The translations under genes were made by a program, and so were the position numbers. The notes below the pieces were generated by a model, which had not been told where the DNA came from, did not search any database, and saw nothing but the letters and a program-made list of their open reading frames with translations. Of a DNA stretch of 64,000 nt, positions 1 to 7,311 are shown piece by piece; the stretch's first letter is position 1; each line of letters starts with the position of its first letter. The stretch is from Micromonospora ureilytica (GTDB lineage: Bacteria > Actinomycetota > Actinomycetes > Mycobacteriales > Micromonosporaceae), in the NCBI RefSeq assembly GCF_015751765.1, contig NZ_JADOTX010000001.1:2170001-2234000 (forward strand), read 5' to 3'.

Positions 1-572
1 CTGGAGCGGCCCAGGTCGGAGCCGCCCTGCGACTCGGTCATCCACTGCCCGCTCGTGATCGCCGTGGCCGGGTCCGTGGAGATCAGCCGGGGCAGCCACG
101 CGTCGCGGACCGTGGCGTCGACGTCGGGCATGCTGAGCAGCGCCGCCGCCCCGTCGGCCATCGCCACCGGGCAGGAGAAGGTCGCCGACTCCGGCCCGTA
201 CAGGTGCAGCAGGGCGTGTTGCACGACCCGCGCGGCGGCACCCCAGGTGCCCCGGGCGTCCGGCAGGTAGGGCAGCGCCACCACGGCGTGTCGGGCGGCG
301 GCGGCACGCTGCGCCTGCCACCCGGCGGAGGTGTCGATGCGGTCGATCCGGGCGCCCCACGCGTCGTAGCGGACCAGCGTCGGCGGGTGCGCCTCCGCGT
401 CGGCGTGCGCCGCGCGCAGCGGCCCGGTGACGTCGGCGGCCAGGTCGGCCAGGCGGCTCTTCGCGGCGGCGTGCCCGCCCGGGCCGAGGTGACGCTCCAG
501 CCAGGACCGCAGCATTCCATCGCCGGCGTACGGGTCGACGGGGGGTGGTACCGGCTGCACGAAGCGGCTCAT
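1..572 (-). CDS. Acyl-CoA dehydrogenase family protein (AidB-like), 3' end outside window
   Basis: Reading leftward from ATG at 572, 190 codons stay open to the window edge, so the C-terminal part is missing. The start is preceded by AGGAG. The translation reaches GQWMTESQGGSDLGRS, the FAD/substrate-proximal signature of the acyl-CoA dehydrogenase fold as found in the AidB subfamily (MTExQGGSDv). The residues before it resemble the helical N-terminal domain of AidB-type proteins. Members are flavoproteins; AidB itself is linked to the alkylation response and does not necessarily act in beta-oxidation. The exact substrate cannot be told here. It is transcribed divergently from the next gene. 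Confidence 0.8.
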   Translation of the reverse strand, partial: MSRFVQPVPPPVDPYAGDGMLRSWLERHLGPGGHAAAKSRLADLAADVTGPLRAAHADAEAHPPTLVRYDAWGARIDRIDTSAGWQAQRAAAARHAVVALPYLPDARGTWGAAARVVQHALLHLYGPESATFSCPVAMADGAAALLSMPDVDATVRDAWLPRLISTDPATAITSGQWMTESQGGSDLGRS

Positions 573-704
573 CGATCGGCTCCTGGCACTGCTCGGGGAT
601 GTGCGCCGACGGTAGACGATGCGGAGCCGCCGCGAACAGGGCACACCCGCCCATCGGGCGCACCCAGTTTCCGGCTTGTCGCCCGTCGGCGTGAGCGGGT
701 TCTC

Positions 705-710
705 TACGGT
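705..710 (+). promoter_or_regulatory. Candidate -10 box (leaderless type) before the 719 gene
   Basis: TACGGT ends 8 bases before the GTG at 719, and no Shine-Dalgarno lies in front of that GTG. The block 699-722 that contains it is repeated base for base at 7237-7260 before the second LtrA gene. The conservation supports a promoter; leaderless use is inference. Confidence 0.4.
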
Positions 711-718
711 CGGTAGTC

Positions 719-1177
719 GTGGGTGCGGGCCAGCCGTGGAGCAGACCGGCCCGGCGTCACCGCCCGATGCGCACCGGGTTGGCGTTCGCCGGGTTCGGCG
801 TGGCGCTGTGCTGCGTCGGGGTGGCCGGGTTGGGCGCCTGGAACCTGCAGACCGTCCGGCAGGCCGCCGGCCCGATCCGGGAGACCGCCGACGGTTTCCT
901 CAGCGAGGTGGCCCTCGGCGACAGCGACCGGGCGTACGAGCGGCTCTGCGAGGACGCCCGCAGCCGGTGGAGCGCGATCGGCTTCACCAGTTGGGTGCGG
1001 ACGCCGCCGATGGTCACCGACTACGAGATCACCGACGTGTCGGTCGCCACCCGCAGCGGACGACCGCACGGCACGGTGACCGTGAAGGTGACCCGCGACG
1101 GCGGGATCAGTGAGGAACGTCGTCTGCCGGTGGTCCGCGAGGACGGGAACTGGCGGGTGTGCGGTGACCCCTTCTAG
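719..1177 (+). CDS. Small membrane-anchored protein, DUF4878/NTF2-like
   Basis: A 152-residue protein with one hydrophobic segment at about residues 18-45, followed by a soluble domain. That domain starts with a helix (ETADGFLSEVALGD...AYERLCEDARSRW) and ends in beta strands closing with NWRVCGDPF, a layout typical of DUF4878/NTF2-like lipoprotein-type domains. The function is unknown. ATG at 767 is an alternative start giving 136 residues; 719 was chosen because a conserved -10-like box lies 8 bases upstream. The end overlaps the start of the LtrA gene, so the two are probably co-translated. A remnant of the same gene is found before the second LtrA copy. Confidence 0.6.
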   Translation: MGAGQPWSRPARRHRPMRTGLAFAGFGVALCCVGVAGLGAWNLQTVRQAAGPIRETADGFLSEVALGDSDRAYERLCEDARSRWSAIGFTSWVRTPPMVTDYEITDVSVATRSGRPHGTVTVKVTRDGGISEERRLPVVREDGNWRVCGDPF

Positions 1178-2366
1178 GCCCCCGGTCGCCGCTCCGACAC
1201 GCCCACAGCTGCTGCGACCACGCGAGGGGGTGCAGCCGACCACCTCCACGGAGCTCTTCTTCGACCTGGTCTTCATCTTCACCATCACCCAGTTGTCGCA
1301 CTACCTGCTGGCGCACCTGGACTGGCGGGGCGCCGGGCGTACCGGCCTGTTGCTGGCGCTGGTGTGGCTCGTCTGGGTTTACACCACCTGGCTGACCAAC
1401 TGGCTGAATCCGGACCAGGGGCCGGTACGGACGATGCTGATCGGGGTGGGGCTGGGCAGCCTGCTGTTGTCGGCGGCGATTCCGGAGGCGTTCGGCTCGA
1501 CCGGCCTGCTCTTCGCGTTGGTCTACGTGGTCGTGCAGGTGGGCCGCACCCTGTTCGCGTTGTGGGCGGTGCAGGGCAGCCCGTGGCTGGTGGCCGGATT
1601 TCAGCAGTCGCTGCCGTGGATCGCCGGGACGTCGGTGCTCGTGGTCCTCGGTGGCCTGGTCGGCGGTGCCGCCCGGGACGCGGTGTGGGCGGCGGTGATC
1701 GTGATCGAGGTGGTCGGGCTCTCGATCGGCTATCCGCTGCCGGGGCGGGGACGCAGCCGACCCGAACGGTGGATGGTGGAGGGTGGGCACCTGGCCGAAC
1801 GGTGCGCGGCGTTCGTCCTGATCGCGCTGGGGGAGTCGATCCTGGTCACCGGCAGCACCCTCACGTCGCACGTGGACCTGGTGACGACCGGGGCGTTCCT
1901 GCTGGCGTTCGGCGGTTCGGTGGCGCTGTGGTGGGTGTACTTCGCCCGCTCGGCTCCGGCCGCCACGGAGGTCATCGCCCATGCCGGAGAGCGCACCGGC
2001 GCGTTGAGCAGAGTCGCTTTCAACTTCCTGCACCCGGTGATCGTCGCCGGGGTCGTCGTCACGTCGGCGGCCGACGAGCGGTTGCTGCGGGAGCCCGGCG
2101 GACCGGCCACCACTGTCGACGTGCTGCTCACCCTCGGTGGTCCCGCCCTCTTCCTGGCCGGGCACGCCGCCTACAAGGCGCTGCTGTGGCGGACCCTGCC
2201 GACCAGCCGGGTCACGGCGGTGGTGGTCCTGTTGGCGTTGATGCCGGTCGGTGTGTGGCTGGGGGCACCCGTCGCGGTGTGCGCCGCGGTGGCGTTGGCG
2301 GTGACGGTCGCCGTGATCCTGACCGACCGGTTCCGGGTGCGAGCCGCCGCACGGCAACAGTCCTGA
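1164..2366 (+). CDS. Low temperature requirement A (LtrA) family membrane protein, copy 1
   Basis: A 400-residue polytopic membrane protein. The family signature TTSTELFFDLVFIFTITQLS lies at about residues 25-45, followed by roughly ten hydrophobic helices and the second conserved stretch GGHLAERCAAFVLIALGESI. LtrA was named for low-temperature growth in Listeria; its transported substrate or activity is not established. GTG at 1164 is chosen because the homologous gene at 7301 starts at the same place (gcgGTGAC). It overlaps the preceding gene by 14 bases. The paralogue about 6 kb downstream shows a cassette duplication. Confidence 0.85.
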   Translation: MTPSRPPVAAPTRPQLLRPREGVQPTTSTELFFDLVFIFTITQLSHYLLAHLDWRGAGRTGLLLALVWLVWVYTTWLTNWLNPDQGPVRTMLIGVGLGSLLLSAAIPEAFGSTGLLFALVYVVVQVGRTLFALWAVQGSPWLVAGFQQSLPWIAGTSVLVVLGGLVGGAARDAVWAAVIVIEVVGLSIGYPLPGRGRSRPERWMVEGGHLAERCAAFVLIALGESILVTGSTLTSHVDLVTTGAFLLAFGGSVALWWVYFARSAPAATEVIAHAGERTGALSRVAFNFLHPVIVAGVVVTSAADERLLREPGGPATTVDVLLTLGGPALFLAGHAAYKALLWRTLPTSRVTAVVVLLALMPVGVWLGAPVAVCAAVALAVTVAVILTDRFRVRAAARQQS

Positions 2367-2490
2367 CCATCCGGCCGCGTCGGGTCGGTTCTAGGACAAC
2401 GGCACAGTAGGTGGGCCGGCGGATGGTTAGCGTGGGTCACCGGCCCTCCGGGTGACCTTCCGCAGTGCTCGGGCGAGCGGAGGCGACCCG

Positions 2491-5400
2491 ATGACGACCG
2501 CGCAACAGACCTGGCCACAGCGATGGTTGGTGCTTGTCGCCGCCGCCGGCTACGGCAAGACCACCGCCCTGGAGACCATCGGCGGCGACGGACCGACAAC
2601 CTGCCACCGGGCGACCGACCTGATCGGTGCGACGTCACACGCCAGCCCGCCGCCCCTGGAACGGGTCGCGGTGGACGAGGTGTCCGCGCTCACCGCCGAC
2701 GACCAACTCGCCCTGGTTCGCCTGTTGACCGCGCTGCCGGGTCAGCCGGCGGTGACACTGGCCGCCCGGCAACCGCTCACCGCCGCGGCGTTGAGCGCCT
2801 GCGCCGTACCCGTCGTCGAGCGTGGGCCGGAAACGCTCGCCCTCAGCCGGGACGCGGTCGCCCGGATCCTGCGCGACGAGCACGCGGTGCCCGACAGCGA
2901 CCTGGCCTACCTGGTGTACGAACTGACCGCCGGCTGGCCAGCGTGGGTGCACCTTGCCGGTGACGCCCTCGGCCGACAGGGCGTCGGCCGGCGGGAACTG
3001 CTCGCCGCCCTGACCGAGCCCGGCACCGCGGGCGGGCACTTCGCCCGCGACGAGGTCCTCGCCGACCTGCCTGCGCCGGTGGCGCGTCTGCTCGGTCGCG
3101 TCCACGACCTCGATCCGATCAGTGCGCCGCTGTGCGCGGCCGTCGACGGTCACGCCGCCGCCGAGGGCACCGCGGAGGCGCTGCGCTGGGCGACCCGTAC
3201 CGGACTGTTGGTCGCCCACCCCCGCCGGCGCCCCGGTCGCACGCCGCCGACGTTGCACCTGGTCCGGGTGCTCGCCGAGGTGTTGGCGCAACAACCGGGC
3301 CGGCCCGAAGCCGCAGAACGCCGTCGGCGGAACGCCGCCGCCGACTGGTACCTCGCCAACGCGTACCCGCTGGCGGCGGCCCGAGCCCTGCACGACGCGG
3401 GGGACACCGCCCGGTGTGCCGACCTGATCGCACGCCACGGCGGGGAAATGCTCGCCGCCGGCGGGGCGCCGGACGTCACCGACCTGGTAAACGCGTTACC
3501 GCAGGCCGACCAGAGCCCCGACATCCGGCTGATCCACGGTGAGGCGCTGCGAATGTCCGGCTCGGTGACCCAGGCGGCACGGGTCTTCGCCCCGCTGCTG
3601 GCGCAGGCGGACCGCGACCGTCGCTGGCCGGCACGGTTGCTCTGGCGGGCGGCGATGGTGCCGTACCTGCGTGCCGACTATGCCGGCGCCCTGGCCGTGC
3701 TCGACCTGGTCGGTACACAGGCGCCGGCCACCCCGCCCGGCCCCGACGACGTGCTGGTGCTGGCCTGGCGCGCCAGCACCCTCGCTCAGCTCGGCCAGGT
3801 CGAGGACGCCATCACCACCGGGACCCGGGCGCTCGCCGTGGCGCAGCAACTCACCGAGGACGCCCCGCTCGCGGCGGCGCACATCGCGGCGGCACTGACC
3901 TCGTCCGGCACCCGCCGCGACGGGCACCTCGCCGAGGCCCTGGCGGCGGCGGAACGCGCGGGCGACCTGGTCCAGGAGGCGCGGGTCCTGGTCAACCAGG
4001 CGCACTGCCTGCTGCGGGAGGCCCGTTACCCGTCGGCGCTGGCCACCGCCGTGCGGGCCGTCCGCGCGGCGGAACTCGCCGGCCCGCCGGGTGTGCTGGT
4101 GACCGCCCTGCACAACGCCGGTGAGGCGCTGCTGCGGCTGGGGCGCTACGACGAGGCGACGCTGCACTTCAGCCGGTCCACCTCGGTCTCGCAACGGTTG
4201 GGACTGCGCCGGGCGGCGGCCGGTGTCTACGGGACAGCCGAGGTCGCTCGCCGTCTCGGCCGACGGGAGGAGGCGTTGGCGGCCTTCACCGAGGCGGCGG
4301 AGCTGGCCCGCGACGTGGGAGACCTGCAGGTGCTCATTCCGGCGCTCGTCGGCCTGGCTCGGCTGCGGTGCGAGGGCGCGGGCGCCGACCTCACGGCCGC
4401 CCGCGCCGCCGCCGACGAGGCGCACCGTCTCGCGCCGGCGTACCTGCTCTCGTCCGCGCTTGTCGCGACGGGCTGGGTGGCATACGCCGGGGGTGATCTG
4501 GGGGTGGCCCGGCGGCGGGCGGCCGAAGCGGTCGGCGCGGCCCGGGCCGGGCGTCAGTCCGACGCGTTGGCGGAGGCCCTGGAACTCACCGCCGCGGTCG
4601 CCGCGGAGCCGGAGGCGAGTCGCGCCGCGTTGCTGGAGGCCGCAGAGATCTGGCAGGCGGCGGGCGCGGGTCCGGCCGCCGAGCAGATCACCGTCCTGCT
4701 CGGACGCGTCCCAGGTGCCGACGGCGCGCAGCGGTCGGCGGCGCAGGTGGCCGCCGACCGGTTGGTGGCGCTCGGGGTCGAGACGGTCGACGGACGGCAG
4801 TTGTCCGAGACCTCCGCCGGCAGCGGTGCCGTCGAGGTGCGGGTGCTCGGCCGGTTCGAGGTCGTCGTCGACGGGCAGGAGGTCCCGCTGCCGGCGTGGC
4901 GGTCCCGGCAGGCCCGTACGCTGCTGAAGATCCTCGTCGCCCGGCGTGGCCGTGCCATGGGGCGGGCGGAACTGTGTGAGCTGTTGTGGCCCGACGACGA
5001 GCCGAGGCGCACCGCGCACCGCCTGTCGGTGCTGCTGTCCGCCGTGCGTGCCGTGCTCGACCCGCCCCGCCGGTGGCCCGCCGACCGGTACGTCCGCGCC
5101 GACCTGACCGGCGTACGCGTCGACCTGACCCGGGTGGTCGTCGACGCGGAGAGCCTCCTCGCCGACGTCCCCCGGGCCGAGCGCGTCGCCCGCGACGGTG
5201 ACCCGGCGCGGGCCCGTGAGCTGCTCGCCGACGTCGACGCCGCCTATCGGGGGGACGCCTTCGCAGACGAGCCGTACGAGGACTGGGCCGACGGGCTGCG
5301 GGAACAGACCCGCTCGGTGTGGTTGCGGGCCCTGCGCGAACTCGCCCGCCTGTACCGGCGCGACGGTGACGCCGACCGGGCCGCCACCACCCTGGTCCGG

Positions 5401-5583
5401 CTGCTCGACGCCGACTCCTACGACGAGTGGGCGCACCGCGCGCTGGTCGGCACGCTCGTCGGCGCCGGCCGGCACGGTGAGGCCCGCCGGGCGTTCGACA
5501 GGTGGTCCGGGGCGATGCGCGCGATCGACGCACCGCCCCCGGATCCGGGTGTGCTGCGCGGCCGGGCCGGTCAGCAGCTGTAG
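2491..5583 (+). CDS. STAND-type ATPase / TPR / C-terminal BTAD-winged-helix transcriptional regulator
   Basis: A 1030-residue regulator. The Walker A motif AAGYGKTT sits at residues 18-25, followed by a MalT-like NTPase region, then an Ala/Leu-rich TPR array (about 330-720). At the C-terminus is an OmpR-like winged helix (from about 783, VRVLGRFEVVVDGQEVPLP) joined to a bacterial transcriptional activation domain (about 880-1015). SARP regulators such as AfsR carry the DNA-binding/BTAD part first; here it is last, as in some actinobacterial MalT-like BTAD proteins. The start at 2491 has GGAGG; an upstream in-frame ATG at 2452 lacks one. It probably activates transcription after ligand-induced assembly. 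No biosynthetic cluster is nearby to name a target. The 3' end overlaps the convergent RTX gene. Confidence 0.85.
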   Translation: MTTAQQTWPQRWLVLVAAAGYGKTTALETIGGDGPTTCHRATDLIGATSHASPPPLERVAVDEVSALTADDQLALVRLLTALPGQPAVTLAARQPLTAAALSACAVPVVERGPETLALSRDAVARILRDEHAVPDSDLAYLVYELTAGWPAWVHLAGDALGRQGVGRRELLAALTEPGTAGGHFARDEVLADLPAPVARLLGRVHDLDPISAPLCAAVDGHAAAEGTAEALRWATRTGLLVAHPRRRPGRTPPTLHLVRVLAEVLAQQPGRPEAAERRRRNAAADWYLANAYPLAAARALHDAGDTARCADLIARHGGEMLAAGGAPDVTDLVNALPQADQSPDIRLIHGEALRMSGSVTQAARVFAPLLAQADRDRRWPARLLWRAAMVPYLRADYAGALAVLDLVGTQAPATPPGPDDVLVLAWRASTLAQLGQVEDAITTGTRALAVAQQLTEDAPLAAAHIAAALTSSGTRRDGHLAEALAAAERAGDLVQEARVLVNQAHCLLREARYPSALATAVRAVRAAELAGPPGVLVTALHNAGEALLRLGRYDEATLHFSRSTSVSQRLGLRRAAAGVYGTAEVARRLGRREEALAAFTEAAELARDVGDLQVLIPALVGLARLRCEGAGADLTAARAAADEAHRLAPAYLLSSALVATGWVAYAGGDLGVARRRAAEAVGAARAGRQSDALAEALELTAAVAAEPEASRAALLEAAEIWQAAGAGPAAEQITVLLGRVPGADGAQRSAAQVAADRLVALGVETVDGRQLSETSAGSGAVEVRVLGRFEVVVDGQEVPLPAWRSRQARTLLKILVARRGRAMGRAELCELLWPDDEPRRTAHRLSVLLSAVRAVLDPPRRWPADRYVRADLTGVRVDLTRVVVDAESLLADVPRAERVARDGDPARARELLADVDAAYRGDAFADEPYEDWADGLREQTRSVWLRALRELARLYRRDGDADRAATTLVRLLDADSYDEWAHRALVGTLVGAGRHGEARRAFDRWSGAMRAIDAPPPDPGVLRGRAGQQL

Positions 5584-6107
5584 AAGTTCACGCTGCCCGC
5601 GTCGGTCTGCACGTACGAGTAGAAGATCGCGCCGAGGTCGACCTCGTCGTCCTCCGCGCAGGTGTCCTCCCCGGGCCCACCGTCGAGGGTGTCGCCGCCG
5701 GTGCCACCCGTGACGGTGTCGCCGGCCACCCCGATCAGCAGGTCGGCGCCGTGGGAGCCGGAGAGGACGTCGTTGCCTTCCAGGCCGGCGAGCAGGTCCG
5801 CGCCGCCGCCGCCGGCGATGAAGTCCCCGCAGCCCTCACCGTAGATGGTGTCGTCACCCCAGCCGCCGTGGATCGTGTCGACGCCACCGCCGCCGTAGAT
5901 GATGTCGTCGCCACCGAGCCCGTAGATCTCGTCGGGTCCGCCACCGCCGTAGATGATGTCGTCGCCCTCGGTGCCCATGATCGGGTCGCCGTCGGTGGTG
6001 GCGCACGGGTTCACGTTCGGGTCGGCGTGCGCCGTGCCGCCGCCGACCAGACCGGCGCTGAGCAGTAGGGCGGCCAGTACCGCCGCCACCGACGCTCGGG
6101 TACGCAT
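5571..6107 (-). CDS. Small secreted RTX-repeat calcium-binding protein
   Basis: A 178-residue precursor. The signal peptide (about residues 1-28, ending TAHA) is followed by a near-continuous run of about ten RTX nonapeptides of the form GGxGxDxIx, for example GLGGDDIIYG and GGGGADLLAG (about residues 37-150). These fold into a parallel beta-roll that binds calcium in the Asp-rich turns. There is no toxin, protease or lipase domain, so it is a bare RTX beta-roll. The ATG at 6107 has AGGAGG eight bases upstream. It is divergent from the next secreted protein, with a perfect 16-bp inverted repeat between them. Confidence 0.8.
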   Translation of the reverse strand: MRTRASVAAVLAALLLSAGLVGGGTAHADPNVNPCATTDGDPIMGTEGDDIIYGGGGPDEIYGLGGDDIIYGGGGVDTIHGGWGDDTIYGEGCGDFIAGGGGADLLAGLEGNDVLSGSHGADLLIGVAGDTVTGGTGGDTLDGGPGEDTCAEDDEVDLGAIFYSYVQTDAGSVNFYSC

Positions 6108-6147
6108 GATGGAGCCTCCTGTTCGTGGGCTCCGTCCGGAGCCCGGC

Positions 6148-6200
6148 GACGCCACGATGACGTCAGGCGCAGGGTCGCAGCCGAACGTCATCGTGGCGTC
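6148..6200. promoter_or_regulatory. Perfect 16-bp inverted repeat between divergent secreted-protein genes
   Basis: The left arm GACGCCACGATGACGT (6148-6163) is the exact reverse complement of the right arm at 6185-6200, with a 21-base spacer. The spacer does not extend the pairing. It lies 41 bases from the RTX start and 98 bases before the start at 6298. It could be a shared operator or form a hairpin; no regulator can be named from sequence. Confidence 0.6.
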
Positions 6201-6297
6201 AGTACGACGCGCTGCTGACGCCCTCCTGACGACCGTGCGGAGTCTGATCCCACAGCCGTCGTCGACAGTCGACGAGGCAGTGCGGAGGGAAAATCCA

Positions 6298-7143
6298 ATG
6301 AAGCGGAAACTGGCTGGTCTGGCAGTGCTGACCGGCATGGCGGCGACGACGTTGCTCGTACCGGCGACCCCGGCGCAGGCATCGGTCGGCCTGTACCGGG
6401 TCGCCGCCACGAGCGTCCTGGACGCGACGAACGCCAAGACGATGCCCATCTCGTGCAACGGGGCCGACCAGGTGGTCGGCGCCGGCGGGCGCATCAACGA
6501 CGGTCAGGGTGACGTCCTGATGACCCGCGTGTACGCCGACGCCACCCTGCACACGGTGACCGTGCTGGGCGTGGAGGCCAACGCCACGAACGTGCCCTGG
6601 TCGGTGGACGCGTTCGCGGTCTGCGCACCGGCCGGGGCGGTGGCCGGCCTGCAACTGGTCACCACCACGTCGGTCAACAACGCGCTGGACAAGGTGGCGG
6701 TGACCGCCGTGTGCCCGCCGGGCAAGAGCACCTTCGGCGGCGGGTACCGGGTGGACAACGCCAACGCCGCGGTGGCGGTGGACGAACTGGAGTTCACCTC
6801 GACGCTCGACTCGGTCTCGAGCACCGCGTACGTGTTCGGCGCGCCTGGCAACTTCACCCTGCAGACCCAGGCGTTCTGCGGCACCCCGCTGCCGGCGATG
6901 GCGTTGACGGAGGCGACGAGCGTGTCCAACGCGTCCGCGCCGAAGACGGCGACCGCGCCGTCCTGCCCGGCGGGTTCGCAGACCGCAGGGGTCGGCGCGG
7001 CCTTGACCGGGCTCACCGGGGCCGGCTCGGTGGCCACCCTGCTGCCCAAGGCGGCACTGGACAGCGCGGAGGCCACCGGCCGCGAGATCATCGCGTTCGC
7101 CTCGTCGTGGAGGATCAAGGCGCAGCAGGTCTGCGTCGGCTGA
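6298..7143 (+). CDS. Secreted protein with a three-fold internal Cys-containing repeat
   Basis: A 281-residue precursor with a Sec signal peptide (MKRKLAGLAVLTGMAATTLL, cleavage near AQA-S). The mature part repeats a module of roughly 80-90 residues three times. Each copy starts with a TSVxxA...K segment and continues with a glycine-rich cysteine motif: CNGADQVVGAGGRI, CPPGKSTFGGGYRV and CPAGSQTAGVGAAL. Two further cysteines close the first two modules and one the last, suggesting one disulphide per module. I do not recognise a named family or activity. The start has a GGAGGGAAAA purine run upstream. It is divergent from the RTX gene and may be co-regulated through the inverted repeat. Confidence 0.65.
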   Translation: MKRKLAGLAVLTGMAATTLLVPATPAQASVGLYRVAATSVLDATNAKTMPISCNGADQVVGAGGRINDGQGDVLMTRVYADATLHTVTVLGVEANATNVPWSVDAFAVCAPAGAVAGLQLVTTTSVNNALDKVAVTAVCPPGKSTFGGGYRVDNANAAVAVDELEFTSTLDSVSSTAYVFGAPGNFTLQTQAFCGTPLPAMALTEATSVSNASAPKTATAPSCPAGSQTAGVGAALTGLTGAGSVATLLPKAALDSAEATGREIIAFASSWRIKAQQVCVG

Positions 7144-7159
7144 CCGACCCGCAGCAGGA

Positions 7160-7188
7160 CCGGCCGTCCCCACGCAGGGGGCGGCCGG
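7160..7188 (+). terminator. GC-rich hairpin after the three-fold-repeat protein
   Basis: Twelve-base arms (CCGGCCGTCCCC / GGGGGCGGCCGG, one G-U pair) with a five-base loop, 17 bases after the stop codon. There is no U-tract. Confidence 0.5.
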
Positions 7189-7242
7189 CCAGCGCGTACG
7201 GCCGATTTTCGGCTTGTCGCACGTCGGTGTGTGGATGTTCTC

Positions 7243-7248
7243 TACGGT
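7243..7248 (+). promoter_or_regulatory. Candidate -10 box in the duplicated LtrA promoter
   Basis: TACGGT inside the 24-base block 7237-7260 that is identical to 699-722. It ends 8 bases before GTG 7257. Confidence 0.4.
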
Positions 7249-7256
7249 CGGTAGTC

Positions 7257-7304
7257 GTGGATGCCGGTGGTGCGCGACAGCGGTCACTGGCGGCTGTGCG
7301 GTGA
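7257..7304 (+). CDS. Possible 15-residue leader peptide coupled to LtrA copy 2
   Basis: The GTG at 7257 corresponds to the GTG start (719) of the small gene in the first cassette. After the deletion that removed most of that gene, this frame encodes VDAGGARQRSLAAVR and stops at a TGA that overlaps the GTG of the LtrA gene (GTGA, 7301-7304). Whether it is translated is unknown; the overlap could couple LtrA translation to the leader. Confidence 0.25.
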   Translation: MDAGGARQRSLAAVR

Positions 7305-7311
7305 CTGGCGG
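7261..7311 (+). pseudogene. Remnant 3' end of the DUF4878-like gene
   Basis: The frame from 7261 reads MPVVRDSGHWRLCGDW, matching the C-terminus LPVVREDGNWRVCGDPF encoded at 1123-1174. The rest of the gene is absent: the promoter block ending at 7260 is joined directly to this fragment, and the original stop codon is lost. This is a deletion scar in the second copy of a duplicated cassette. Confidence 0.6.

Noticed and set aside
3496..5475. A 659-codon minus-strand frame opposite the BTAD regulator
   Set aside because: Composition is typical of antisense shadows (Gly/Arg/Gln/Pro-rich), with no start signal or recognisable domain.
2491..5583. SARP regulator as a marker for a natural-product cluster
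   Set aside because: No polyketide, peptide synthetase, terpene or tailoring gene set occurs within the surrounding sequence.
5571..6107. RTX toxin
   Set aside because: Only the calcium-binding repeats are present, with a Sec signal; there is no toxin domain and no type I secretion genes.
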